Under the pieces are notes generated by a model. The model was given only the letters and a program-made list of their open reading frames with translations. It ran no database searches and was not told the origin of the DNA. 37,500 nt of DNA from Qingshengfaniella alkalisoli (GTDB lineage: Bacteria > Pseudomonadota > Alphaproteobacteria > Rhodobacterales > Rhodobacteraceae), in NCBI RefSeq assembly GCF_007855645.1, contig NZ_CP042261.1, forward strand, positions 1-37,500, in the 5' to 3' direction. Of this stretch, positions 14,771 to 23,904 are shown piece by piece. Made by a program: the position numbers and the translations under genes. The stretch's first letter is position 1. Each line of letters begins with the position of its first letter.

Positions 14771-16918
14771 ATGGAACAGCTTATCCCGATCAACGAGCTT
14801 GTTGCCCGCGTCCGGCACTACAACCCGCGCACCGATGAAGACAAGCTTCGCCGCGCATATGGCTATGCCAAGCAGGTGCATAGCGGGCAGAAGCGTCGCT
14901 CGGGCGAGCCCTATTTCACGCATCCCGTTGCCGTAGCATCCCTTCTGGCCGAACAGCGGCTGGACGATGCCACGATCATCACCGCGATCCTGCACGACAC
15001 GGTGGAGGATACCGACGCTACCTATTCCGACATTGCTGAACAATTCGGCACCGAAATCGCGGAGCTGGTAGATGGCGTCACCAAGCTGACCAACCTGCAG
15101 CTTTCCTCGACCGAGACCAAGCAGGCTGAAAACTTCCGCAAGTTGTTCATGGCGATGTCGAAGGATCTGCGGGTGATCCTCGTGAAGCTGTTTGACCGGC
15201 TACACAACATGCGCACGATCAAGTCGCTTCCACAGGAAAAGCAGGTCCGTAAGGCACGCGAAACCATGGATATCTATGCGCCGCTCGCCGGTCGGATGGG
15301 TATGCAGTGGATGCGCGACGAGCTCGAAGATCTGTCGTTTCAGGTCCTTAACCCTGAAGGGCGTATTTCGATCATGCGCCGTTTCGTCAAGCTTCAGGGC
15401 GAGGCGGGGGATGTGATCGGCCGGATTAAGGACGACATAGAGCGCGAGATGGGATCGGAAGACATCCCATGCGAGGTGATTGGGCGGGCCAAGAAGCCCT
15501 ATTCGATCTGGCGCAAGATGGAACAGAAGGATGTTGGCTTCTCGCGGTTGTCCGATATCTATGGTTTTCGGATTATCACCGAAACCCATATGGATTGTTA
15601 CAAGGCGCTTGGCGCGATCCATCGGCGATGGCGATCCGTACCCAGCCGGTTCAAGGACTATATCAGCCAGCCCAAGCAGAACGGGTATCGTTCGCTCCAC
15701 ACCACTGTGTTGGGGCGTGACGGCAAGCGAGTCGAGGTGCAGATCCGCACCCGTCAGATGCATGAAGTTGCCGAAGCGGGTGTTGCGGCGCACTGGGCCT
15801 ACAAGGATGGAGAGCGGTCGGAAAACCCCTTTGCCGTTGACCCGGCCGCCTGGATCGCAGGTCTGACGGAGCGGTTCGAAGCCAACGCCGATGATGACGA
15901 TGATTTCTTGGAAACCGTCAAGTTGGAGATGTACCCCGACAAGGTCTTCTGCTTCACGCCGAAGGGCGAGGTCATCAAGTTGCCGCGCGGTGCAACGCCG
16001 CTGGACTTCGCCTTTGCGATTCACACGCGGATCGGTGAGGCATGCGTCGGCGCAAAAGTGGATGGTCGCCGCGTGCCGCTTTGGACCCAGTTGAGAAACG
16101 GCCAATCGGTCTTCATCATTACCGCCGAAGGCCAGCGGCCGCAGGCCACATGGATGGACATTGCCGTTACCGGCCGGGCAAAATCGGCGATCAGGCGCAG
16201 TCTGCGGCACGACAACCGCGCGCGCTTTGTTAAGCTGGGCCAAGAACTGGCGCGCGTGGCGTTTGAGCAGATCGACAAGAAGGCGACGGACAAGGCGCTT
16301 CGCACGGCGGCCAAGCAGTTGGGGCTGGGACGTGACAGCGAGGAGTTGCTGGCGCGGCTGGGCAGTGGAGAACTGCCGGCGCGTCGCGTCGTGGAAACGC
16401 TCTATCCCGAGCTTGCGGATCGTAAGGGTGATGAGATTGACGCCAAACGCTCTGTTCTTGGCCTCGAAGCAGGTCAGGGATGGGAACGCGGTCAATGCTG
16501 CCAGCCGGTTCCGGGGGAGCGAATCGTCGGCATCACGACACCGGGTCATGGCGTCGTCGTGCATGCCATCGACTGCAACACGCTGGTCGAGTTTGACGCC
16601 CAGCCCGACCGGTGGATCGACCTGCATTGGCACAGCGGCCCGCATCCTGCGGTCAATACCGTGGGAATTGATCTGACCATCACCAATGACGCTGGTGTTT
16701 TGGGACGAATCTGCACATTGATAGGGGAGCAGAAGGCCAATATCTCGAACCTGACCTTCAAGGACCGCAAGCCGGACTACTTCCGCGTGTTGGTAGAGGT
16801 GGATCTTCGGGATGCAGAGCATTTGCATCGGGTGATGACGGCGCTAGAGGCTGAAAGCAACGTCGCTGCGATTTCGCGTTACCGCGCGGGTCGGTCGGCC
16901 TCTGGACGGAACGAGTAA
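14771..16918 (+). CDS. Bifunctional (p)ppGpp synthetase/hydrolase RSH (RelA/SpoT family)
   Basis: Makes and degrades the alarmone (p)ppGpp in response to starvation. The 715-aa protein has the full long-RSH layout. The HD hydrolase domain carries His51, HDTVEDT (75-81) and RLHNMR. The synthetase domain has RLSDIYGFRII, RFKDYISQPKQNGYRSLHT and the VEVQIRT strand. A TGS domain follows at about 400-460 (PKGEVIKLPRGATPLDFAF), and a C-terminal ACT domain at about 640-710. Both catalytic centres appear intact, as expected when it is the only long RSH of an alphaproteobacterium. It sits between rpoZ and a DUF2062 gene in the plus-strand block. Confidence 0.95.
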   Translation: MEQLIPINELVARVRHYNPRTDEDKLRRAYGYAKQVHSGQKRRSGEPYFTHPVAVASLLAEQRLDDATIITAILHDTVEDTDATYSDIAEQFGTEIAELVDGVTKLTNLQLSSTETKQAENFRKLFMAMSKDLRVILVKLFDRLHNMRTIKSLPQEKQVRKARETMDIYAPLAGRMGMQWMRDELEDLSFQVLNPEGRISIMRRFVKLQGEAGDVIGRIKDDIEREMGSEDIPCEVIGRAKKPYSIWRKMEQKDVGFSRLSDIYGFRIITETHMDCYKALGAIHRRWRSVPSRFKDYISQPKQNGYRSLHTTVLGRDGKRVEVQIRTRQMHEVAEAGVAAHWAYKDGERSENPFAVDPAAWIAGLTERFEANADDDDDFLETVKLEMYPDKVFCFTPKGEVIKLPRGATPLDFAFAIHTRIGEACVGAKVDGRRVPLWTQLRNGQSVFIITAEGQRPQATWMDIAVTGRAKSAIRRSLRHDNRARFVKLGQELARVAFEQIDKKATDKALRTAAKQLGLGRDSEELLARLGSGELPARRVVETLYPELADRKGDEIDAKRSVLGLEAGQGWERGQCCQPVPGERIVGITTPGHGVVVHAIDCNTLVEFDAQPDRWIDLHWHSGPHPAVNTVGIDLTITNDAGVLGRICTLIGEQKANISNLTFKDRKPDYFRVLVEVDLRDAEHLHRVMTALEAESNVAAISRYRAGRSASGRNE

Positions 16919-16937
16919 ACGTACGAGGAACGAGGCC

Positions 16938-17588
16938 TTGGTTTTCAAGCGCCGCAATAAGCGCAGCTATCTTCAGATTGCTCAGGATACGGTCTACCCC
17001 CGCGGCGGATGGGGTCGGGCGTTTAGTTATCTGGGCTACCGTGTGCGGCGCCTTCCTGATCAGCCACACCGTATCGCGCGCGGTGTAGCGGCAGGCGTTT
17101 TCGTGTCGTTTTCACCGCTTTTCGGGTTGCATTTCATTTATGCTGGGCTAATCGCTCTGTTGCTTCGGGGCAATGTCATTGCGGCCATGGTTGCAACCTT
17201 CGTGGGCAATCCGATTACCTTCCCCTTCATTGCCGCGGTGTCGATCTATGTCGGTGAGCACGTGCTCGGGCTGGAAACCACGGTTCCGATGTCACAGATT
17301 TTCGGCGCCACATCACATGCCTTTGGCGAGGTTTGGGTGAACCTGACCAACATCCTGACCGGACAACCAACGCACTGGGAACGGCTGAAGGTTTTTTTCA
17401 CGGGCGTTTTTCTGCCTTACTACATAGGCGGGCTGATCCCTGGCGTGATTGCGGGGGCGGTGAGCTATTACCTGACCTGCCCAATTGTCGAGGCCTATCA
17501 AAAGCGTCGTGCCAAGATGCTGCGCGAAAGGCTGCAGGCGCGCTTGAAAGCAAAGCTTGCCCATGACAAGGCACTGACGACCGAATAG
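16938..17588 (+). CDS. DUF2062 membrane protein
   Basis: A 216-aa inner-membrane protein of the DUF2062 family. After a basic N-terminus (VFKRRNKRS) come the conserved HRIARGVAAGVFVSFSPLFGLHF segment and the GNPITFPFI motif, then a further hydrophobic region ending in a long basic amphipathic C-terminal helix (EAYQKRRAKMLRERLQARLKAK). Function is unknown. The start is TTG at 16938, preceded by GAGGAACGAGG. It is 19 nt from rsh and 31 nt before pdxJ, an arrangement common in Rhodobacteraceae. Confidence 0.88.
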   Translation: MVFKRRNKRSYLQIAQDTVYPRGGWGRAFSYLGYRVRRLPDQPHRIARGVAAGVFVSFSPLFGLHFIYAGLIALLLRGNVIAAMVATFVGNPITFPFIAAVSIYVGEHVLGLETTVPMSQIFGATSHAFGEVWVNLTNILTGQPTHWERLKVFFTGVFLPYYIGGLIPGVIAGAVSYYLTCPIVEAYQKRRAKMLRERLQARLKAKLAHDKALTTE

Positions 17589-17619
17589 CTTGGCGCCCGT
17601 TGACAGGAAGGAGACAGCC

Positions 17620-18390
17620 ATGACCGACCGTGACCTGCGCCTTGGCGTGAATATCGACCATGTTGCCACGGTCCGGAATGCGCGTGGTAGTGCCTATCCC
17701 GACCCGCTTCGTGCGGCGAAACTGGCCGAGCAGGCGGGTGCGGACGGGATCACGGCGCATTTGCGCGAAGACCGTCGCCATATCCAGGACGAAGACATCG
17801 AGCATCTGGTTGCCTCGCTGACCGTCCCGCTCAATTTCGAGATGGCCGCGACGGAAGAGATGCAGGCAATTGCGCTTCGGCATCGGCCTAACGCGGTATG
17901 TATCGTGCCCGAAAAGCGGGAAGAGCGGACAACCGAGGGTGGTCTGGAGGTGATCAGGGATGCCAATCGTCTGACAGATTTCATTGCGCCGCTGACAGAT
18001 GCAGGGTGTCGCGTGTCACTGTTTATTGCAGCGGATGAGGCACAAGTCGAGGCCTCTCAACGTGTGGGTGCGAAGGTGGTTGAGCTTCATACCGGTGCCT
18101 ATTGCGATCTGCACTATGAGGGCAAATTCGACGAACGCGATGCGGAGCTTGAACGGCTTCGTAAAATGTCGGCTTTCGCCCATTCGCTAGGGCTGGAGGT
18201 TCATGCCGGTCACGGGTTGACGTTCGAGACGGTGGCCCCTGTTGCGGCAATACCGGAGGTCCGCGAGTTGAACATCGGGCACTTCCTTGTTGCCGAGTCG
18301 ATCTTTTTGGGGTTGGACGGTGTGATACATGAAATGCGCCGCCTAATGGATGAGGCACGGCAGTCAGCAGCGCCTGTTGCTCCAGCATGA
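17620..18390 (+). CDS. pdxJ: Pyridoxine 5'-phosphate synthase
   Basis: Condenses 1-deoxyxylulose-5-phosphate with 3-amino-1-hydroxyacetone phosphate to make pyridoxine 5'-phosphate. The 256-aa TIM-barrel protein shows GVNIDHVATVRNARG, ITAHLREDRRHIQDEDI, CIVPEKREERTTEGG, LHTGAYC and HAGHGLTFETV, all signature segments including the catalytic Glu and His positions. The ATG at 17620 follows AAGGAGACAGCC. Its stop overlaps the next gene's ATG (ATGA). Confidence 0.96.
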   Translation: MTDRDLRLGVNIDHVATVRNARGSAYPDPLRAAKLAEQAGADGITAHLREDRRHIQDEDIEHLVASLTVPLNFEMAATEEMQAIALRHRPNAVCIVPEKREERTTEGGLEVIRDANRLTDFIAPLTDAGCRVSLFIAADEAQVEASQRVGAKVVELHTGAYCDLHYEGKFDERDAELERLRKMSAFAHSLGLEVHAGHGLTFETVAPVAAIPEVRELNIGHFLVAESIFLGLDGVIHEMRRLMDEARQSAAPVAPA

Positions 18391-18830
18391 TGCGTTGCCT
18401 CGTCGCTTTCACATCATTGGTTACGATAGGCACCGCTTCCGCAGACCCGGTTCTTCGCAGCTGCGATCGGCCAGAGGCAAATGCCCGGTACGTGTCGCTG
18501 CCATGGCAGGAGGCCGTGAAAGTCTATGAGGACGGGGCCATACGCTTCATTGCTCTGTCTACCGGCGATCCTGCCTGTTGTGGCGCGCATCTGATGGTTC
18601 TGTTTCCGGACGCGCCTGAAAACCTTGAGCAGTCATGCTATCTGGTCTCCGCGGATGAAGAAGGCAAGGGCTTTGGTACGGTCACGTTCAAGGATGCCGA
18701 TCCGACCCTCACGCCCAATGGCATTTTCACCATGCATCTGAAGCCTGAAGTCCACGATGGCCAGACCTTCCGCAAAAGCGATCTGGCGATCCAGATCAAT
18801 ATGAATGACTGGTCGGTGAGCCTGGAATGA
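18387..18830 (+). CDS. Small secreted protein of unknown function between pdxJ and acpS
   Basis: The 147-aa product begins with a clear signal peptide ([18 protein letters not shown], likely cleaved before Asp-Pro). The mature ~127 aa contain four cysteines (SCDR, ACCGA, SCYL), suggesting one or two disulfides in the periplasm. I recognise no domain. The start overlaps the pdxJ stop and its own stop overlaps acpS by 4 nt, so it is translated as part of this cytoplasmic-enzyme operon despite being exported. A second ATG one codon later is equally possible. Confidence 0.78.
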   Translation: MMRCLVAFTSLVTIGTASADPVLRSCDRPEANARYVSLPWQEAVKVYEDGAIRFIALSTGDPACCGAHLMVLFPDAPENLEQSCYLVSADEEGKGFGTVTFKDADPTLTPNGIFTMHLKPEVHDGQTFRKSDLAIQINMNDWSVSLE

Positions 18831-19234
18831 TCCTTGGTATCGGCACTGATCTGGCGAATATCGACCGTATCGCTGACACTCTGAACCGTTTCGGCGACCG
18901 GTTTCGCAACAGGGTGTTCACCGAAACCGAACAACGCAAGGCCGAACGCCGCGCAGATGTGGCAGGAACCTATGCGAAGCGGTGGGCCGCAAAAGAGGCA
19001 TGTTCCAAGGCGCTCGGGACCGGATTGCGAATGGGTATCGCTTGGAAGGACATGGCGGTCAGCAACCTGCATACCGGACAACCCGTTATGGAGGTTACTG
19101 GTTGGGCTGCCGAGAGGCTTCGAGAAATGACTCCACCAGATCACGAGGCAATCATCCACGTCACGCTGACAGATGACCATCCTTGGGCGCAGGCATTTGT
19201 CATCATCGAGGCACGACCCAAGGGCGCGGCTTGA
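18827..19234 (+). CDS. acpS: Holo-[acyl-carrier-protein] synthase
   Basis: Transfers the 4'-phosphopantetheine arm from CoA to ACP. At 135 aa it is normal for the group. The N-terminal [15 protein letters not shown] holds the metal Asp8, and the second motif [17 protein letters not shown] holds the conserved Glu. The ATGA overlap with the preceding gene fixes the start. lepB follows after 55 nt. Confidence 0.96.
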   Translation: MILGIGTDLANIDRIADTLNRFGDRFRNRVFTETEQRKAERRADVAGTYAKRWAAKEACSKALGTGLRMGIAWKDMAVSNLHTGQPVMEVTGWAAERLREMTPPDHEAIIHVTLTDDHPWAQAFVIIEARPKGAA

Positions 19235-19289
19235 CACGACCGTGTGTCATCCGCATGAAACGGCAATCAATTATCAGGCAGGATTTTTC

Positions 19290-20078
19290 ATGGCGAGCAA
19301 GGCAGACAAGGACGGCGGGATCGTCGAGACCGTCAAGACGATCGTTTACGCGCTGCTGATCGCGGGCATCTTCCGGACGCTGTTCTTCCAGCCCTTCTGG
19401 ATTCCGTCGGGGTCAATGAAAGACACGCTTCTGATCGGGGATTTCCTGTTCGTGAACAAGATGGCTTATGGCTATTCGCAGTATTCCTGCCCATTCGGAG
19501 TGTGCGGCTTCGTGGATGGGCGCATCATGGGGTCCATGCCCGAACGTGGCGATGTCGTCGTCTTTCGTCATCCGGTAAACGGGTCGGATTTCATCAAGCG
19601 GTTGATCGGCCTGCCAGGTGACCGCGTTCAGATGAAAGACGGCGTGCTCTACATCAATGACGAAGCGGTAAAGACTGAACCGGGCGGTGTTTTTGAGGAA
19701 ACTTACGAAAAACAAGGTCCTGTCGGTGGAGAGCCGCAGTGCGAGAACGCGCCGGTTGGTTTCGGTGGCCTGTGTGAAAAGACCCGCACTTATGAAACAC
19801 TGCCCAACGGTGTGCGTCATTCGACGCTGAACATCCGCGACAGCGGTGCCGACAACACTCCGGTCTATACCGTGCCAGAGGGACACTTCTTCTTCATGGG
19901 TGACAACCGCGATAATTCCAACGATAGCCGCTTCCCGCAGGCTGCACGCGGCGTCGGTATGGTGCCGTTCGAAAACCTGATCGGGCGCGCGGATCGTGTG
20001 ATGTTCTCGTCCGCTGGCCGGTCGATCTTCTTCTTCTGGACGTGGCGCGCCGATCGTTTCTTCAAAAAGATCGAGTGA
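19290..20078 (+). CDS. lepB: Signal peptidase I
   Basis: Membrane-bound serine protease that removes signal peptides. From the ATG at 19290 (AGGA 8 nt upstream) it is 262 aa. One N-terminal transmembrane helix (TIVYALLIAGIFRTLFF) is followed by catalytic Ser42 in PSGSMKDTLL and the general-base Lys103 in DFIKRLIGLPGDR. GDNRDNSNDSR is the box E signature. An insert with four cysteines (SCPFGVCGF; QCENAPVGFGGLCEK) could form disulfides in the periplasm. It lies 6 nt before rnc. Confidence 0.95.
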   Translation: MASKADKDGGIVETVKTIVYALLIAGIFRTLFFQPFWIPSGSMKDTLLIGDFLFVNKMAYGYSQYSCPFGVCGFVDGRIMGSMPERGDVVVFRHPVNGSDFIKRLIGLPGDRVQMKDGVLYINDEAVKTEPGGVFEETYEKQGPVGGEPQCENAPVGFGGLCEKTRTYETLPNGVRHSTLNIRDSGADNTPVYTVPEGHFFFMGDNRDNSNDSRFPQAARGVGMVPFENLIGRADRVMFSSAGRSIFFFWTWRADRFFKKIE

Positions 20079-20084
20079 TCCGAC

Positions 20085-20765
20085 ATGGCTCTTTCTGCGG
20101 AACTCAAGACGTTTTCGAACCGGATCGGATATGATTTTTCCGATCCGGAATTGCTACGGCGCGCGCTGACCCATTCTTCAATGTCCAGTGCGACCCGGAC
20201 GGATAATCAACGGTTGGAGTTTCTGGGCGACCGGGTGCTCGGCTTGGTGATGTCCGAGGCGCTTCTGAAAGCCGACGGAAAAGCCACGGAGGGGCAGTTG
20301 GCGCCACGGTTCAATGCGCTGGTCCGTAAGGAGACCTGCGCGGACGTTGCGCGCGGTGTCGATCTCGGGCAGGTGCTGAAGCTCGGGCGGTCCGAGATGA
20401 TGTCCGGCGGTCGTCGCAAGGAAGCGCTACTCGGCGACGCGATGGAGGCGACGATCGCGGCGGTCTATCTGGATGGCGGGCTTGAAGCTGCGCGCGAGAT
20501 GATCCTGCGGCTCTGGGGGGAGCGCCTTCATACGGTCAAGGCGGACGCCCGCGATTCCAAGACAGCCCTGCAGGAGTGGGCGCAGGCGCGTCGGCAGTCT
20601 CCGCCACGCTATGAGGAAGTCGCGCGTTCCGGCCCCGATCATGCGCCGGAATTTACCATCCGTGTGACGCTGGATAGCGGCCAATCGGAAACGGCGCAGG
20701 CCAAGTCCAAACGTCAGGCTGAACAGGCTGCTGCTGCGGCGCTTCTCGCTCAGGTTAAAACCTAG
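20085..20765 (+). CDS. rnc: Ribonuclease III
   Basis: Double-strand RNA endonuclease for rRNA and mRNA processing. The 226 aa contain the catalytic signature [14 protein letters not shown], the second metal-site region [16 protein letters not shown], and a C-terminal double-stranded RNA-binding domain ([11 protein letters not shown]...[16 protein letters not shown]). lepB-rnc-era is a widespread order, but here an antisense nuclease gene separates rnc and era. The rnc stop overlaps the nuclease stop by 4 nt. Confidence 0.96.
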   Translation: MALSAELKTFSNRIGYDFSDPELLRRALTHSSMSSATRTDNQRLEFLGDRVLGLVMSEALLKADGKATEGQLAPRFNALVRKETCADVARGVDLGQVLKLGRSEMMSGGRRKEALLGDAMEATIAAVYLDGGLEAAREMILRLWGERLHTVKADARDSKTALQEWAQARRQSPPRYEEVARSGPDHAPEFTIRVTLDSGQSETAQAKSKRQAEQAAAAALLAQVKT

Positions 20766-21346
20766 CCCACTCCGCGAGGCGTCCCACCCTTTTGCCGGGC
20801 AGTCGCGCGCCATAGTTTTCGCCGCGCACCATCGGGCTCCAAGTGCCGGTAGCAGCCGCCAGAGAATTTTGGCCAGTCGATCGCGCACCCACGGCGCACC
20901 ATCTCGGCACTTAAGTCGCGCCCATCGGGCAAGAAGCACTGCGCCACTTTCCGGTCATGGGACAACTCGCCGGTTGTCACGGCCGTCACGCGTTGTCCTT
21001 TGCAGAGGGTCACCAGCTCCCATTTCGCTTTCTTGCCCCAAGGGTGATCTATTTCGGGCGCGTCGATACCGAAAAGACGGATGCGGGTTTTCTCGATCAC
21101 AACAGTGTCGCCGTCGATGACATAGCAGTTGCCGCAAATTTTTTGGGGTTCTTGGGGGCGCCCCGACACGACCGCGCGGGTCCGTATATCAACAGCCGTT
21201 GCGTTTCGCAGGGGCCTGTTGGATTTGGACTCGAACAGGTGAAACAATAGGCGTAAGAACTTCAACTTCTTAAACTTCGAATCTGGATGCTTAAAACTGT
21301 TATGTATTCTGGATTCATATACCCATTTTTGAAAGCGTAATCGCAT
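20762..21346 (-). CDS. Staphylococcal-nuclease-like (SNase) endonuclease, start uncertain
   Basis: A Ca-dependent thermonuclease-type domain occupies the C-terminal ~125 residues. It opens with [26 protein letters not shown], containing the conserved Asp, Arg and Asp/Glu positions, and continues with [27 protein letters not shown]. Several cysteines are present. The ATG at 21346 gives 194 aa; the first ~60 residues are basic and AT-rich-coded ([19 protein letters not shown]), do not look like a standard signal peptide and may not all be translated. The open frame also extends further, into antisense of era, and is not credible there. The gene is opposite to its neighbours in an otherwise standard rnc-era cluster, suggesting insertion. 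Confidence 0.8.
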   Translation of the reverse strand: MRLRFQKWVYESRIHNSFKHPDSKFKKLKFLRLLFHLFESKSNRPLRNATAVDIRTRAVVSGRPQEPQKICGNCYVIDGDTVVIEKTRIRLFGIDAPEIDHPWGKKAKWELVTLCKGQRVTAVTTGELSHDRKVAQCFLPDGRDLSAEMVRRGCAIDWPKFSGGCYRHLEPDGARRKLWRATARQKGGTPRGVG

Positions 21347-21372
21347 TGGCGTTACGTTAGGCCGGAGTGAAC

Positions 21373-22281
21373 ATGACACAGCGAGCAGGTTTCGTCGCGC
21401 TGATCGGGGAGCCCAATGCGGGCAAATCCACGCTTCTGAACCGTATGGTCGGAGCGAAGGTGTCCATTGTGACACACAAGGTGCAGACGACCCGAGCGCG
21501 TATCCGAGGCGTCGCGATGGAAGGCGAGGCGCAGATCGTCTTCGTGGACACGCCGGGCTTGTTCCGACCGCGCAGGCGGCTTGACCGAGCAATGGTCGCT
21601 GCGGCGTGGGGCGGCGCGGCGGATGCCGATGTCGTTGTGTTGCTGATCGAAGCGCATCGCGGCGTCACGGAAGGTGTTGAGACGATCCTGGAAGCTCTGG
21701 AAGAGCGGGCGACCGGGCAGACCGTTGCGCTGGCCATCAACAAGATCGACCGGGTGGAGGCCAAGCAGCTTCTGGCGCTTACGAAACAGCTCAATGATCG
21801 GTACGCATTTGCCAAGACGTTCATGATCTCGGCGGAGAAGGGCTACGGTGTCGACGATCTGCGCGAATGGCTGGCGCAGGAATTGCCGGAGGGTCCGTGG
21901 CTTTATCCCGAAGACCAGATAGCGGATTTGCCGATGCGGATGATTGCGGCGGAGATCACGCGTGAAAAGCTGACGCTGCGTCTGCATCAGGAACTTCCCT
22001 ATCAGTTGACTGTCGAAACCGAGAAATGGGAAGATCGCAAGGACGGTTCTGCGCGTATTGACCAGACAGTCTATGTCGCGCGTGACGGGCATAAGGGCAT
22101 CGTTCTCGGGAACAAGGGCGAGACGATCAAGGCGGTCGGCAAGGCGGCGCGCGAGGAGCTGGAAGAATTCCTCGACCGCCGCGTGCATCTTTTCTTGCAG
22201 GTCAAGGTTCGCCCCAATTGGCTGGAAGAAGCCGAACGCTATTCCGAGATGGGGCTGGATTTCCGCGACGGCGCGGAATGA
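21373..22281 (+). CDS. era: GTPase Era
   Basis: GTPase that binds 16S rRNA near its 3' end during 30S maturation. At 302 aa it has G1 GEPNAGKST (12-20), the switch region with TTRARIRG, G3 DTPG, G4 NKID and the C-terminal KH domain (GNKGETIKAVGKAAREELEEFL). The ATG at 21373 follows GGAGTGAAC; a GTG 6 nt earlier is less likely. The stop overlaps the DUF1491 start (ATGA). The antisense nuclease upstream means a promoter of its own is likely in the AT-rich stretch at about 21240-21360. Confidence 0.96.
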   Translation: MTQRAGFVALIGEPNAGKSTLLNRMVGAKVSIVTHKVQTTRARIRGVAMEGEAQIVFVDTPGLFRPRRRLDRAMVAAAWGGAADADVVVLLIEAHRGVTEGVETILEALEERATGQTVALAINKIDRVEAKQLLALTKQLNDRYAFAKTFMISAEKGYGVDDLREWLAQELPEGPWLYPEDQIADLPMRMIAAEITREKLTLRLHQELPYQLTVETEKWEDRKDGSARIDQTVYVARDGHKGIVLGNKGETIKAVGKAAREELEEFLDRRVHLFLQVKVRPNWLEEAERYSEMGLDFRDGAE

Positions 22282-22610
22282 GCAGACTTGCCGCCGGTAT
22301 TTGGGTGCAGGCCTATTTGACACGGCTGCAACTTGAAAACATCCCAGCCTATGTGCTGGCCAAAGGCGACGCGACGGCCGGCGCGGTCATGGTCAAGGTG
22401 GCGACGTTGGACGGGCAGGCGGCTCTGCATCAGCGCAGTTTCGATCTGATGACGGGCGAACGGCGCTGGATGGTCATGGCCGATGGCTCCGAGGCAGACG
22501 TGGACGAGGTCATTGTCCGTCAGCGCAAGATGGATCCTGATTTGTGGGTGATCGAGGTCGAAAGCCGCGAGGGGCGGCACCTGCTGGATGAACCGGGCCT
22601 GTCGGATTGA
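22278..22610 (+). CDS. DUF1491 family protein
   Basis: A 110-aa cytoplasmic protein of the DUF1491 family, recognisable from the LAAGIWVQAYLTRLQLENIPAYV opening, GAVMVKVATLDG and the DPDLWVIEVESREGRHLLDEPGL ending. Function is unknown. The family is largely alphaproteobacterial and often sits between era and recO, as here. The start at 22278 overlaps the era stop by 4 nt. Confidence 0.88.
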   Translation: MSRLAAGIWVQAYLTRLQLENIPAYVLAKGDATAGAVMVKVATLDGQAALHQRSFDLMTGERRWMVMADGSEADVDEVIVRQRKMDPDLWVIEVESREGRHLLDEPGLSD

Positions 22611-22653
22611 TCGCCTACTTCCCATCGCAGGCCAGGGCGATTAGGTTCATGTG

Positions 22654-23400
22654 ATGGAATGGCGGGATCAAGGAGCATTGCTGGCCGTGCGCCGACACGG
22701 GGAAAGCTCTGCAATCGTCGAGATATTCGCGCAAGATCATGGCCGCTATGCGGGTGTCGTGCGAGGTGGCACCAGCCGCAAGATTGCGCCCATCCTTCAG
22801 CCCGGCGCACAGCTTGATGTCACATGGCGCGCGCGTCTCGATGAACACATCGGGCATTTCACGGTCGAGCCAGTCCGCAGTCGTGCGGCGGGTGTCATGA
22901 CGGACCGCCTCGCGCTCGCGGGGTTGAACGCGCTGTGCGGCTTGCTGGCCTATGCCCTGCCCGAACGTGCGAGCTATCCCGATCTATATCGAAAGTCGGT
23001 CACCCTGCTGGATCTGTTGTCGCTGACCGATAGCTGGCCCTTGGCGTATCTGCAGTGGGAAATGCTGTTGCTGGATCAGATGGGGTTCGGGCTGAACCTG
23101 TCGCGTTGCGCCGTTACGGGCAGGACGGATGGGCTCGTCTATGTCTCGCCGCGTACGGGCCGCGCGGTTTCCGCCGAAGGGGCGGGTGATTGGGCCGATC
23201 GCCTGCTGTCTTTGCCGCCCTGTCTGCTAGGACAAGGTGATGCGAGCAATCATGAAATTGCCTTGGCCTTGCGCACGACGGGGTATTTCCTGGAAAGAAA
23301 CTTGCCGCCCCGCTGGGAAAACCAGCCCTTCCCGATGGCGCGGCAAAGGCTGGTCGATCTATTGGCACGCTACTCCGACGCAGGCACGAACAGCATCTGA
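22654..23400 (+). CDS. recO: DNA repair protein RecO
   Basis: Works with RecF and RecR to place RecA on SSB-coated DNA. The 248-aa protein has the N-terminal OB fold ([25 protein letters not shown], then [10 protein letters not shown]) and the helical C-terminal domain. The ATG at 22654 is preferred to the GTG one codon earlier; AGG lies 8 nt upstream. Its last ~31 nt overlap the 3' end of the convergent META-domain gene. Confidence 0.94.
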   Translation: MEWRDQGALLAVRRHGESSAIVEIFAQDHGRYAGVVRGGTSRKIAPILQPGAQLDVTWRARLDEHIGHFTVEPVRSRAAGVMTDRLALAGLNALCGLLAYALPERASYPDLYRKSVTLLDLLSLTDSWPLAYLQWEMLLLDQMGFGLNLSRCAVTGRTDGLVYVSPRTGRAVSAEGAGDWADRLLSLPPCLLGQGDASNHEIALALRTTGYFLERNLPPRWENQPFPMARQRLVDLLARYSDAGTNSI

Positions 23401-23771
23401 GATCCGTCCGCATTGCGCAGGATCAGCCCGGTATCGGTCTGTTCAAGTGACGTCATCGTGGCGAGAGCGTCGAGGAACTGCTGCTCACCTTCCATGTTCA
23501 GACACGCCATCTTGGTCGATATCATCGCGCCGATTTCGAACGCGTCGGGCGTGCCGGTGACGGGGCCGCTATAGGTGTTGCAGACGGCTTTTCCGGAAAT
23601 CCGTCCGTCTTCGGCGAATGTGAGCGTGGCTTCTTTGTCGAAGGTGTCGCCATTCATTTCGGTTAGCTGCCACGTCACCCCGCTTTCGGGAAAGCTCGCG
23701 TCAACGGGTTCAGGCGGGAGCGTGGATGCGTTGGCCATGAGAATTGGTAATGTCAGAAACAGGGGGCTCAA
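23370..23771 (-). CDS. Exported META-domain (HslJ-like) protein
   Basis: The 133-aa protein begins with a signal-peptide-like stretch ([14 protein letters not shown]) and continues as one META domain: [52 protein letters not shown]. These match the domain's conserved N-x-Y/x-G and M-A-C segments. META/HslJ proteins are exported and linked to heat or novobiocin tolerance in some enterobacteria, but a general function is not established. The start is TTG at 23771 with AAGGGA upstream; the ATG at 23738 would remove most of the signal. It overlaps the end of recO by 31 nt. Confidence 0.83.
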   Translation of the reverse strand: MSPLFLTLPILMANASTLPPEPVDASFPESGVTWQLTEMNGDTFDKEATLTFAEDGRISGKAVCNTYSGPVTGTPDAFEIGAMISTKMACLNMEGEQQFLDALATMTSLEQTDTGLILRNADGSQMLFVPASE

Positions 23772-23904
23772 GCTGTGGTCCCTTCATAGATGAGTCTGCC
23801 GTGACCATATCATGTCTGGCGGGCAAGGCGAGCGGCCTATCCGCATAGGCAACTGGACGGCGGTCAACTGCGTTCCCATCTATGCAAAGCAAAGGAGACA
23901 TACC

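Noticed and set aside
15200..16828. Long open frame (about 540 codons) antisense to the RSH gene, and similar ones antisense to dnaA, fmt and dadA
   Set aside because: They are mirror frames of GC-rich genes with strong codon bias; products are Arg/His/Leu-rich with no recognisable domain, and the sense genes are certain.
21215..21250. GTTCGAGTCC on the minus strand, resembling a tRNA T-arm, beside the antisense nuclease; possible attachment-site remnant
   Set aside because: The flanks do not pair as a T stem (ACCTG against CCAAA) and no acceptor or anticodon arm is present.
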